This document shows, piece by piece, positions 16,752 through 24,570 of a DNA stretch of 64,000 nucleotides (position 1 is its first letter; the number at the start of each line of letters is the position of its first letter). The translations under genes and the position numbers were made by a program. Origin of the DNA: Methylocystis echinoides (lineage in GTDB: Bacteria; Pseudomonadota; Alphaproteobacteria; Rhizobiales; Beijerinckiaceae); assembly GCF_027923385.1 (NCBI RefSeq), contig NZ_BSEC01000005.1:62001-126000 (forward strand), read 5' to 3'. The notes under the pieces are model-generated. The model saw nothing but the letters and a program-made list of their open reading frames with translations. It made no database searches and was not told the DNA's origin.

Positions 16752-16799
16752 TGCTCGGGTTTCCATTCGGGTTCTCGCTCGGGATGCTGCTCGGGTTCT
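16752..16799. repeat. Four 12-bp iterons, probable oriT/relaxosome region
   Basis: The core TCGGG recurs at 16755, 16767, 16779 and 16791, exactly 12 bp apart, inside units of the form CTGCTCGGGTTC (two near-perfect, two diverged). The array is about 60 bp upstream of mobC and in non-coding DNA between divergent relaxosome operons, where oriT and accessory-protein sites are expected. Confidence 0.65.
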
Positions 16800-16869
16800 C
16801 CTAGGTTGACATAAGGCTTTTGTGCGGTCTTTCGAGTTCAAGCCGAATTCGCGCCCTGAGGCAACCCTT

Positions 16870-16924
16870 ATGACAAGGCGGGCGGTCGTTATTTGTCATA
16901 TCTTGTGTCATTCACTATTTAGTG
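16870..16924. promoter_or_regulatory. Inverted repeats before the TraK-like gene
   Basis: ATGACAA (16870-16876) and TTGTCAT (16893-16899) form an interrupted inverted repeat, and CACTA-TT-TAGTG (16913-16924) is a second one. Both lie in the intergenic region between mobC and the plus-strand operon and could be a nic-proximal repeat of oriT or operators for the operon. No function can be assigned from sequence alone. Confidence 0.45.
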
Positions 16925-16963
16925 TATGCTGGTGACGCGAATGCAGCCGGAGCTCAAAAGCCT

Positions 16964-17512
16964 GTGAAGCCGAGCGCAGAAGACGACGCAGCCGAAAAAT
17001 GGAGAGCGTTTCAGGAGAGGGCGAAGGCAGCGCCGGTCCGAGCTGGAAGCCGAGGGTCGGCCAAGTCCTATGTCGAGGCCAACGCCGATAGCATCGCTGA
17101 ACTGAAATCCAAGGGCTACCGCTATGTCGACGTAGCGGAAATGCTGAATGGCGTCGGAATAGCGATCACGGCGCAGACGCTGGAATACTATTACGGCGCC
17201 GTGCGGCGAAAGCGAGCGGCGCGGACGGCGAAGCCTGGTCCCAAGCCGAGTGCAAAGCCTGGCGCAAAGGCGGGCAAAGCCTTGCCAAAAGCCGTGTCTG
17301 AGCCCGAGCGCCCAATGCCCGACGAAGCGAGGGCTAACCCGAGTATCGACGCCGGCGTCGCCCGCTCAAAAGTCGAACCAGCGCCGAGCGGTGAGGCGGC
17401 GTTAGGAGAGCGAACGCGCCTGCCGATCAGCAGTCAAGTGGCGAGGCCCGCCGAGCAAACGTCGGGAAAGCTGGCTGACGCAATGAGATATATGGGCGAG
17501 GACGAAGCCTGA
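16964..17512 (+). CDS. TraK-like oriT-binding candidate
   Basis: 182 aa from the GTG at 16964, which has GGAG 11 bases upstream; the frame is open from a GTG at 16922 but that codon sits inside a palindrome and lacks a ribosome site. The segment IAELKSKGYRYVDVAEMLNG ... TLEYYYGAVRRKR resembles a helix-turn-helix of small plasmid transfer proteins such as TraK. The C-terminal 90 residues are Ala/Pro/Lys-rich and disordered. It heads an operon with a ParA-like ATPase and a membrane protein, as TraK-TraL-TraM do in IncP plasmids. The analogy is inference. Confidence 0.6.
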   Translation: MKPSAEDDAAEKWRAFQERAKAAPVRAGSRGSAKSYVEANADSIAELKSKGYRYVDVAEMLNGVGIAITAQTLEYYYGAVRRKRAARTAKPGPKPSAKPGAKAGKALPKAVSEPERPMPDEARANPSIDAGVARSKVEPAPSGEAALGERTRLPISSQVARPAEQTSGKLADAMRYMGEDEA

Positions 17513-17565
17513 TTGCGCGCTGGATACGTTGGATCATGTGAATCAAGTTTGGAACGGAGATCGAA

Positions 17566-18366
17566 ATGGCGGGTCGGGTAGCGCTGGTGGCGAATGAAAA
17601 GGGCGGCGTCGGTAAATCGGTGTTCACGCGCACGCTGATTGACTGGCTTCGCGTGGAAAATCATCTGGTCGCGGCGTTCGACGCGGACGGGACGATTGGC
17701 GCGACGGTTCGGATTTTGGGTCTTAAGGATGGGAAGGGCGCGCTCATCAGGAATCAGGACCCGGCTCTTGGGGTCAGGTGCTACAACGGCAGGGCCGACG
17801 GCGAGAGGAATGTCTTGCTCGACTCGATCGAGTCGAACCACAGACTCTACGTGCATGACCTCGCCGGCGGGCTGCTGACCGATTTGTCAAAAATCGTCGA
17901 CGACGGCGACGGCCTGACCGGGCTGCTCGACGCCTTTGACAAATACGCCTATCGGCTCACGGTGTTTCACGTCATTTCCCCGGACATAGGCTCGACATTA
18001 TCGGTCGGGCGTTGGTTGGAAATGACCGGCGATCGGGCGGACCATGTCGCCGTCATCAATTTGAAGCACGGCAAGCCGGAGGGCGACTTTCCGTTCTGGT
18101 ATGGATTCACCGACGCGAAGGGCGGGTCAAAAGGCGGCAAGGTTCGCGAGCGACTGCTGGCGAAAGGCGGCCAGGAAATCCCATTCCCCGCGCTGCAGAG
18201 CGGCACGTTCGCCAAGCTTGACGCGGAAAACATCCGATTCTCCGTCGCCGACGAGGCTGGCCTTTTGACGATCTCGGAACGGGCGCATGTCGCAAAATTC
18301 TGGAAGGATTTTGGCGAAGCCGTGAGACCCGCTTTCCCGTTGCTCGGGATTGAAACCGCGCAATGA
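17566..18366 (+). CDS. ParA/MinD-like ATPase (TraL/StbB-like)
   Basis: 266 aa with a deviant Walker A NEKGGVGKS near the N terminus, a switch-like FDADGTIGAT and YVHDLAGG further on. ParA-type ATPases move DNA or protein cargo along nucleoid or membrane. Next to relaxosome genes, ATPases of this kind (TraL, StbB, VirC1) help position the transfer complex or partition the plasmid. No parB-like partner follows; instead a membrane protein overlaps its stop (ATGA). Confidence 0.8.
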   Translation: MAGRVALVANEKGGVGKSVFTRTLIDWLRVENHLVAAFDADGTIGATVRILGLKDGKGALIRNQDPALGVRCYNGRADGERNVLLDSIESNHRLYVHDLAGGLLTDLSKIVDDGDGLTGLLDAFDKYAYRLTVFHVISPDIGSTLSVGRWLEMTGDRADHVAVINLKHGKPEGDFPFWYGFTDAKGGSKGGKVRERLLAKGGQEIPFPALQSGTFAKLDAENIRFSVADEAGLLTISERAHVAKFWKDFGEAVRPAFPLLGIETAQ

Positions 18367-19181
18367 ATCCAGAGGCCAAGACGCGTTTCGACAAGGCGGC
18401 GGCCGTGCTCGGCCTCGACGAGGAGGCCATGGCTCTTGCATGGCGCCGTATTGGCGATCTGCAATTGTCGCCAGATGACCCTACGGTGATTTTCATCGCC
18501 TTGGCCGGGGTGTTGGAAAAGGCGGCGATAGACATTCCCGCGGCGATGCGTGCCATTCCGGATCGTGTCGAGGACGCGGCCCGCCGGGCGGTGGGCGAAG
18601 TTTCGCAATCTGCGACGGCGGCCGTGCGCGCCGATATGGCGGAGACGGCTGACCTCGTGGTCGGCAACGCAAAATTTGAAATCCAGACGGCGGCGCTCGC
18701 CGCGCTACGCGGCCTGGCCCTGCGCGAGCGGGTGGTGGCGCCGCTGCTTGTGATCGTGCTGGCGCTCGGCATTGGCGTCATCGCGTTAGGAACGGGGTAT
18801 GGCCTCGGTCGCGCGGATGGCGCCTCGATTGACCGTCGATGGCAGGCCTTGGCCTTGCGGGCGGATGCCGACGATTGGCTCGGGCTGATTTCCGCGAATT
18901 CCGACGTTGGGAGGATCCTGCGCGAAAATTGCGGGGCAGGGGGAAGAGCCGCCTATTTGGCTCACGGCGCCCGGGCCTGCACGATTCCGCTGTGGCTGGA
19001 TGGCGCTCCGGCCCCGGTCGCCGGGGCTGGGCCGATAGGCTGGGTGGGATTTTTGAAATTGCTCTCCGATTGGTCGCTTGTTCTCGGGGTCGCCGGCGGC
19101 GTCCTCGTCGGGTTGATCTTGCGAAAATTCTTGGTCACGCTGGGTGCGCGATCGTCAATGCGATGGCTGTTGGAATTATAG
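18363..19181 (+). CDS. Membrane protein cotranscribed with ParA-like ATPase
   Basis: 272 aa starting inside the ParA-like stop codon. The first 115 residues are cytoplasmic and helical (possible coiled coil), then a transmembrane helix (about 122-145, LLVIVLALGIGVIALGTGYG), a periplasmic part with two cysteines and a second helix near the C terminus (LVLGVAGGVLVGLI). Position is that of TraM in IncP systems, though I see no sequence basis for that name. It may anchor the ATPase or relaxosome at the membrane. Confidence 0.7.
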   Translation: MNPEAKTRFDKAAAVLGLDEEAMALAWRRIGDLQLSPDDPTVIFIALAGVLEKAAIDIPAAMRAIPDRVEDAARRAVGEVSQSATAAVRADMAETADLVVGNAKFEIQTAALAALRGLALRERVVAPLLVIVLALGIGVIALGTGYGLGRADGASIDRRWQALALRADADDWLGLISANSDVGRILRENCGAGGRAAYLAHGARACTIPLWLDGAPAPVAGAGPIGWVGFLKLLSDWSLVLGVAGGVLVGLILRKFLVTLGARSSMRWLLEL

Positions 19182-19205
19182 GATCGTTTTGTCGAGGTTG
19201 GGGGA

Positions 19206-19228
19206 GGGGCGGCGGCTCGCGCCGCCCC
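19206..19228. terminator. GC-rich hairpin between convergent genes
   Basis: GGGGCGGCG and CGCCGCCCC flank a five-base loop between the convergent TraM-position gene and ssb. The stem is strong but neither side has a T-run, so a rho-independent terminator is only likely. Confidence 0.5.
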
Positions 19229-19236
19229 GGCCTGTG

Positions 19237-19614
19237 TCACTTTCTGCCGCGCGCGGGCTTTTTCGCCGGCTCGGACTGTTCGGAAGTTTCCTCGGCCTTC
19301 TCGGCTTTGGACGCGAGAATTGAGAAGTCCTCCGCGACCATATCGACCGTGTAGACCTTCTCGCCATTGCGCTCGAAGCTGTTCTGCTTGATGCGGCCCC
19401 GGATGTAGACCAGATCGCCGGCCTTGGCGTATTTCGTCGCGTAGCCGCGAACCGCCTCAGCGAAGATGGAGACCTCGTTCCAGTGCGGATTGTCCCGCGT
19501 CTCACCGTCCTTCTTGGTCGGGTAGTTCGCGCAGACCGTGACGTTCACCTTGCCGTCGAATTCCTTGATCTTGCCGACGCGACCGAGGATTTGAAATTCT
19601 GCGAAGTTTTTCAT
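19237..19614 (-). CDS. ssb: Single-stranded DNA-binding protein
   Basis: 125 aa with one OB fold: NFAEFQILGRVGKIKEFDGK at the start, NPHWNEVSIFAE in the middle and KAGDLVYIRGRIKQNSFERN before the last strand. The tail ends KKPARGRK and lacks the acidic DDxPF tip of chromosomal SSB, as in many plasmid versions. It probably coats single-stranded plasmid DNA during transfer or establishment. A second, different SSB lies at 43751. Confidence 0.9.
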   Translation of the reverse strand: MKNFAEFQILGRVGKIKEFDGKVNVTVCANYPTKKDGETRDNPHWNEVSIFAEAVRGYATKYAKAGDLVYIRGRIKQNSFERNGEKVYTVDMVAEDFSILASKAEKAEETSEQSEPAKKPARGRK

Positions 19615-20289
19615 CTTAGCTCTCCATCGTTGGGGCGATGCCCCGTTTGCGATGGCTTTCCGTGATGAGCGCCACAGGACCCAATAGAACCGAAGCGCCG
19701 TCGGCGGTGCGAGGCCAATGCGCAGCGGCGGACCCTGAGCGGCGGCAATTTTGACTTGCGCGAGGAATTGGTGCGCAGCGCCAAGGGGAAAATTGTTGAC
19801 GCGACGGGTTTCGATTGGGGACGGCGCTCATAGGAAAAAGAGCCATGCAGACGGGTCATCGCTTTTCCTACGGATGAGCTTAGCTGTTAGACGAAGCCAT
19901 TTCGATCCGCCCAAAGCCGCTGGCAGAAACGAGAAGCGCGACAAGAACTGGCTTGCCGTCACGCGTGGCGCCGCGTCTCGCAAAGGCAGGGCGCCGCAAC
20001 GAACCCGCCTCGGAACTTTCGTCACGATCTCGTCTGGCGTTCACGCGTGGGGAAATGTGAAACGGCAAGGCCTGCAATCTACCTTCCGGGGCGCTGACGC
20101 GAAACCGAACAGCCGCGCGATTGGCGCGGGTCCAAGTGTCACGGCCTCGTCGTCGATCGGCTTCGGCGTCGTGTCGAACATGTGACTGGGCGGGGGCCTC
20201 GGAAAACTCAGCCGCGTGGGCCCGGCGTGTGCAGAGCGAGGCGGCGTGTTTCAGGCGCAGTCGCCGCAGCCCAATCCTCGAAATCCGGC
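19615..20289. other. Gene-poor segment upstream of ssb
   Basis: No convincing gene. On the minus strand a frame in phase with ssb is open for about 70 codons upstream of its ATG (to a TGA near 19828) but lacks a start codon, so it is either leader sequence or the remains of a longer N terminus. Short open frames here look like shadows. Confidence 0.4.
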
Positions 20290-21551
20290 TCAATGTCGTC
20301 GCTCCATGCGGTGCCTTTTCCGCATCGTCTTGAGCACGCGCCCTATATCGTTGCGACCCTGTTCGATTTCGCGGATCAGCGAAACGAACAAGCCGCCCGG
20401 TGATCGTATCGGGGTGCCGCCCGGCCGCTCGCCGTCGGCGTGCCGCTGGTAGACGAACAGGGCGACCAGGCCGGCGTTGACGGCGCCGATGCTGGACGCA
20501 GCGCCGTCGAATGCGCGTTGGGCGAGGCCGCAGGCGCGCAAAAGTTCCGCGCCGATGACGGCGGCCTGCTCGATCGACCTGACCGGCTCATAATGTGCGA
20601 ACTCGGGGCAGGCGGCTCGCCAAAGCTCAAAGTCTTTCGGGATGGATTTTTCGGCATGTGCGATGGCCCGTTCGTTATGCCGAACGGCCCCGCCCCTCTT
20701 TTCTCGGAATGCCTCATTCGCGCCGTAGGCGCCCTGCTTCGAAGAAAGCGGCGTCGCGGTAGCGGCGCTCGAATCTTGCTTGCAATCTTCGATAGGGGAT
20801 TTTGTATCTTGTTCTGAGTGTCGGCCATTGTGGCAGGCATAGCCCGTCATTTCAGCCGATTCAGACGCGGCATAAAGAATGTCCCGAGCGTCGTCGGCCA
20901 GGGTGACGAAGCTCTCGGCCGCCGCTGCGAGCTCCAGAGAGGTTGCGCTTCGGGGTAGGGGGTAGGGAAGGGCATCGAGGCGCGCGGCTACTTTGATCAA
21001 GAGCCCTGCGCCGTCGGCCGCGCATAGATCGCGGACGGCATTGCGTGCGCCCGTCACGTCGCTGCGCAGTTGGCGGCAAAGTTTGGCTTCAACCTCGATC
21101 TCTTTGCATTTCTCGGCGAAGTCCGGGGCGCGCGTATTGAGCGGGGTGAGGTCGAAGCCGCGGGCGTCGACGATTTCGCCCTTGCGGTTCTTTATCGGAA
21201 ACCTTTTACCGTTCGCGCTCTCCCGCGCAAGGATGAGCCCTTGCCTACAAAGCCCGGAGAGAACCCGGCTGAGAGTGCGCTCTGGAATATTCGTGCGATC
21301 CGAAAGATGCGCGTTCGACGGCCAACATAGGAGGCCGGCGGCGAGCTGCTGCCCGCCAAAGGAAAGAGAAGCTCCGTGAGGACCTGTCGCTCCTTGGGGT
21401 TCAGCGCAAGAGCCTTGGCCGCGTCTGCCGCGGCTTTGAGAAGGTGCTTGTTGGTGATCGCAAAGAGTGGAGCGTGAGATTGCTTTCGCGCGTGGTAGCT
21501 CGCGGCAAAATCCGGGCGTCGCCCGGTCGAGGAAATTTGGGCATGCGTCAT
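20290..21551 (-). pseudogene. repC: repC replication initiator with a frameshift
   Basis: The C-terminal frame carries RepC hallmarks: LLCWPSNAHLSDRTNIPERT, then GLILARESANGKRFPIKN and RGFDLTPLNTRA. The matching N-terminal helix (KALALNPKERQVLTELLF) is in a different frame starting at ATG 21551. The frames would join near 21350-21370 if one base were added. RepC initiates replication of alphaproteobacterial plasmids, and its origin normally lies inside its own gene. Either the gene is dead, the base is a sequencing error, or slippage occurs (no classic slippery heptamer is present). A standalone repC, without adjacent repA and repB, is known in this group. Confidence 0.8.
20777..20818. other. 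AT-rich patch inside repC, possible origin
   Basis: This stretch is much richer in A and T than its surroundings and falls in the variable linker between the conserved halves of RepC. In RepC plasmids the replication origin has been mapped to an AT-rich region within repC, so this is the best candidate here. Confidence 0.4.
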
Positions 21552-21618
21552 CGTTCTCGTTCTCCGGCATCCCGGAAAACAGGCAAAGATTATCCGTGGC
21601 GCGAATTGCGCAAACCTC

Positions 21619-21646
21619 TTGCCTTTTGTGGGGAGATCGATACTAT
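21619..21646 (+). promoter_or_regulatory. Promoter for the antisense RNA
   Basis: TTGCCT (21619-21624) and TACTAT (21641-21646) are separated by 16 bp, giving a sigma-70-type promoter reading away from repC. Expected transcription start is about 21653. Confidence 0.6.
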
Positions 21647-21652
21647 TGCCGA

Positions 21653-21735
21653 TGGGATTGTTGTCGGCTTTGAGGGATTGGCGTCCCTCTTAGCAATCGA
21701 TCTGAGAGGTCCGGCCATTGCGCCGGGCTTTTCTT
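21653..21735 (+). ncRNA. Counter-transcribed RNA controlling repC
   Basis: A transcript of about 80 bases would contain a hairpin (GAGGGA 21672-21677 with TCCCTC 21684-21689) and end at a stem GTCCGGC/GCCGGGC (21709-21715/21722-21728, six-base loop) followed by CTTTTCTTTTTC, a good rho-independent terminator. It is antisense to the repC leader, which starts near 21769. In repABC plasmids an RNA in exactly this place represses repC. Promoter, hairpin and terminator are seen; function is inferred from that family. Confidence 0.7.
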
Positions 21736-21776
21736 TTTCGGGGCCTGTCTCCTGGGTGTTTTGAATCGATCTAAAT

Positions 21777-21805
21777 ATTATATGCTAAACCGTAGTGAAT
21801 GTCAT
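21777..21805 (-). promoter_or_regulatory. repC promoter
   Basis: On the minus strand ATGACA (21800-21805) and a perfect TATAAT (21777-21782) are separated by 17 bp. It would give a repC mRNA with a leader of about 220 bases overlapping the antisense RNA. This is the strongest consensus promoter noticed in the window. Confidence 0.75.
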
Positions 21806-22078
21806 GCGCCGCGGGCGGCATGATTCGTGCGCCTTCTTGCGGAGAAGATCCGCGATCGTTGCGGTTTCGGGAGCGAAGGAATCAGTGGCGGTGTGAGCGA
21901 AAGCTGCTCTTCTGGATTGCCAAAGGTGCGACTGCGCGTGGCTGCGTCGCCGTTGGCGATAACGCGGGGCCACCCGCCCAAAGGCCGAGGGGCATCTTGC
22001 GGTCCTCGTTCGTTAACCGTCTCCAGCCGCCAAAGGTCAATTGAAGCGGCTTCTCGGCTATCGACGCGGACGAATTAA

Positions 22079-22126
22079 GGTCTTATATATAAGACCATCG
22101 GCGGCTTATAATCGCTTATATGAGAC
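22079..22126. promoter_or_regulatory. Twin operators of the hipBA-like operon
   Basis: GGTCTTATATATAAGACC (22079-22096) is a perfect 18-bp palindrome. A second site at 22109-22126 matches it at 12 of 18 positions, 30 bp away (about three helix turns). TATAAT at 22107-22112 is a probable -10 box, so the repressor would block it. The start codon follows 6 bases after the second site. HipB-type antitoxins usually repress their own operon through such palindromes. Confidence 0.7.
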
Positions 22127-22132
22127 CGTAGC

Positions 22133-22465
22133 ATGAGATCGACCGTCGCTGACACGCTGCCCCCAGGGGTCAAGCGCGCGCTCACGAAGCTGGGCGCGGA
22201 CGTCGCGCTCGCCCGCAAGAAGCGCAATCTGACGGCCATGATGATGGCCGAACGGATCGGCGTCGCGAAGAGCACCTATCTCAAGGTCGAAAAGGGCGAT
22301 CCGACGGTGGCGCTGGGGACCTACGCCATGACCTTCTTCGTTCTGGGCTTTGGCGACGTTTTGGGTGAGATGCTCGACGCCCGGCGCGACGATCAGGGGC
22401 TTCTCCTCGACGCCGAGCGTATGCCCCAGCGGGTGCGGACGCCAAAGTCGCCGAGGGCGCTTTGA
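22133..22465 (+). CDS. HipB-like HTH antitoxin/repressor
   Basis: 110 aa with an XRE-type helix-turn-helix (LGADVALARKKRNLTAMMMA ... KSTYLKVEKGDPTVAL). Two operator palindromes lie immediately upstream. Its TGA overlaps a TTG start for the hipA-like gene, as in HipBA pairs where antitoxin comes first and neutralises the kinase. No ribosome site is obvious and the predicted mRNA leader is very short. Confidence 0.85.
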   Translation: MRSTVADTLPPGVKRALTKLGADVALARKKRNLTAMMMAERIGVAKSTYLKVEKGDPTVALGTYAMTFFVLGFGDVLGEMLDARRDDQGLLLDAERMPQRVRTPKSPRAL

Positions 22466-23748
22466 AGCGGACGATCCGCGTCCATATCGGCGAGGCGGCG
22501 CGTCTGGTCGGCACGCTGCGCTACGACCAGCAGGGCGCGCGGGAAAACGCCGTCTTTGAATATGATGCGACCTGGCTCGCCGACGCGGAACGCTTCGCCA
22601 TCGAGCCCGCGTTGGCCCTGGTGGCCGGCCCGCAGTTTCATCGCAAAACCCGCGACGGCTCTGTTTTTCATGCTGCGATCGCGGACACCGAGCCCGACGG
22701 CTGGGGTCGGCGCGTTATCCAGCGGGACTACGCCAAGCGTCGCCAGGAAGCGCGCCGCGTCGGCGAGGCGGTCGAGTTAAGTCCGCTCAATTCACTGGAT
22801 TATCTGCTCGCTGTCGATGACGTCAGCCGCGTCGGCGCCCTGCGCCTCCAGGACGAAAACGGGCGATTCCAGCGTGCCTCTGAAGACGGAAGACGAACCA
22901 CGCCGCCTTTGATCGAACTCGCCCATCTCCTTGCAGCCTCACGGGCGGTCGAGACCAACACCGAGACCGCGGCTGATCTGGCGTATCTTCGTGGACGGGG
23001 CACCTCGCTCGGCGGCCTACGCCCGAAATGCTCGGTGATCGACGACGATGGCCAACTCTCGATCGGCAAATTCCCCAGCGTGGCGGACGAACGGCCGGTG
23101 ACCAAGGGCGAGGTGCTGGCCATGCGCCTGGCCAAACGCGCCGGGATCGATGCCGCCGATGCCCGATTGGTCGAGAGCGACGGCGCGCCAATCGCGCTGA
23201 TCCGGCGCTTCGACCGTCCCCGGGGGGGAGGACGACTGATGTATGTGTCGGCCGCCACGATGCTGGGCGCCGAACCGGGCGATCCGGGCGAGCATGCCTA
23301 TACCGAGCTGGTCGACGCACTGCGTCAGAACGGCGCGACCCCTCCAGCCGACATCGAGGAATTGTGGCGGCGGATCGCTTTCTCGATCCTGATCACCAAT
23401 GTCGATGATCACCTACGGAACCATGGCTTCCTGCATGTTGAGCGAGGACTTTGGCGCTTGGCGCCGGCCTTCGACATCAACCCGTTTCCCGAGCGGGTGC
23501 GCGAGCTGAAAACTTGGGTCTCCGAGGAAGCCGGCCCTCAAGCGACCATTGAGGCGCTCATGTCGGTCGTTCCCTATTTCCGGCTCACTCAGGCCAGGGC
23601 CAAGGCGATCCTGGCCGAGGTGGAGCATGGCGTCGCGGCATGGCGCGACGAGGGGCGGGCTCTCGGGATGACTGGGGTCGAGCTGGAGAGCTTCGCTGAC
23701 GCATTCGAGCACGGCGAGCGCGTCGCTGGCCGACGGGTGATCGGATGA
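22462..23748 (+). CDS. HipA-like Ser/Thr kinase toxin
   Basis: 428 aa starting with TTG inside the upstream stop (TTGA). The N-terminal subdomain (VHIGEAARLVGTLRYD) is followed by the nucleotide-binding loop GTSLGGLRPK, catalytic region ITNVDDHLRNHG and the DFG-like AFDINP. HipA kinases phosphorylate targets such as aminoacyl-tRNA synthetases and induce dormancy. All core residues appear present. Here it heads a cluster with Tcm genes, so a stress or phage-defence role is possible, but that is inference. Confidence 0.88.
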   Translation: MKRTIRVHIGEAARLVGTLRYDQQGARENAVFEYDATWLADAERFAIEPALALVAGPQFHRKTRDGSVFHAAIADTEPDGWGRRVIQRDYAKRRQEARRVGEAVELSPLNSLDYLLAVDDVSRVGALRLQDENGRFQRASEDGRRTTPPLIELAHLLAASRAVETNTETAADLAYLRGRGTSLGGLRPKCSVIDDDGQLSIGKFPSVADERPVTKGEVLAMRLAKRAGIDAADARLVESDGAPIALIRRFDRPRGGGRLMYVSAATMLGAEPGDPGEHAYTELVDALRQNGATPPADIEELWRRIAFSILITNVDDHLRNHGFLHVERGLWRLAPAFDINPFPERVRELKTWVSEEAGPQATIEALMSVVPYFRLTQARAKAILAEVEHGVAAWRDEGRALGMTGVELESFADAFEHGERVAGRRVIG

Positions 23749-23832
23749 CCGCTCGCGCCGCCGTCAAGGAACGGTCAAGTTCCACTCCTGTTCTGCATGT
23801 GCTAAATTTTGGTGCGATTGGATGGTGCGCGC

Positions 23833-24570
23833 ATGGCTGATAAAAGCGCGATAGAGTGGACAGACGCGACGTGGAATCCGGTGACGGGTTGCACAAAGAT
23901 CACTCGTGGGTGCGACAACTGCTATGCGGCCCGTTTCGCCGAGCGGTGGCGAGGCATACCGGATCACCCTTTTTCCACCGGGTTCGATCTAACACTTCGG
24001 CCTGAACGTCTGACGCAGCCGATCAAGTGGAAGCGGCCCAGGATGATCTTCGTCAATTCGATGAGTGACTTATTCCACAAAGAGGTGCCGCGCGCGTTTG
24101 TTGATCAGGTCTTCGACACCATGGAGGCCGCAGACTGGCATATCTTTCAGGTGCTGACCAAGCGTAGCTCCTTGATGCGGGACTATTTACGCGAACGCTA
24201 TGGAGACGCCCGAGGCCCTGGGCATATCTGGTGTGGCGTTTCGGTCGAGGATGCGCAAGCCAAGGCGAGGATTTTGCACCTGCGGAAAAGCCCCGCCGGG
24301 ATGCGGTTCCTCTCCATAGAGCCACTGATCGGCGCTGTGGGAGTCGTGAACCTCAGCGGTATCGACTGGGTTATCGCCGGCGGCGAGTCTGGGCCCGGAG
24401 CCCGGCCCATTCATTTGGAGTGGGTGCGTGAGATTCGCGATCAATGCCAAGCTCAGAACGTGGCATTTTTCTTCAAACAATGGGGCGGGTTGAGGCCGAA
24501 GTCGGGCGGGCGCGAGTTGGATGGTCGGCAATGGAGTGAGTTTCCGACCGTCTTGGCGAGTGCGCTATAA
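23833..24570 (+). CDS. DUF5131 (phage Gp37/Gp68) three-Cys-motif protein
   Basis: 245 aa from the ATG at 23833 (MADKSAIEWTDATWNPVTGC, the usual family start); an earlier start at 23809 adds 8 unlikely residues. The cysteines are CX6CX2C (CTKITRGCDNC), and MIFVNSMSDLFHKEVP, FQVLTKR, WCGVSVED and VIAGGESGPGARP follow in family order. The reaction is unknown; the Cys pattern resembles but is not the radical-SAM CX3CX2C. It overlaps the next gene by one base (TAATG), the usual companion TcmP. Confidence 0.88.
   Translation: MADKSAIEWTDATWNPVTGCTKITRGCDNCYAARFAERWRGIPDHPFSTGFDLTLRPERLTQPIKWKRPRMIFVNSMSDLFHKEVPRAFVDQVFDTMEAADWHIFQVLTKRSSLMRDYLRERYGDARGPGHIWCGVSVEDAQAKARILHLRKSPAGMRFLSIEPLIGAVGVVNLSGIDWVIAGGESGPGARPIHLEWVREIRDQCQAQNVAFFFKQWGGLRPKSGGRELDGRQWSEFPTVLASAL

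Noticed and set aside
16741..16800. Iteron region read as CRISPR
   Set aside because: Units are 12 bp without spacers of CRISPR size and no cas genes are near; it is an iteron array.
21350..21370. Programmed -1 frameshift in repC
   Set aside because: No X-XXY-YYZ slippery heptamer or downstream pseudoknot was evident; deletion or sequencing error is simpler.
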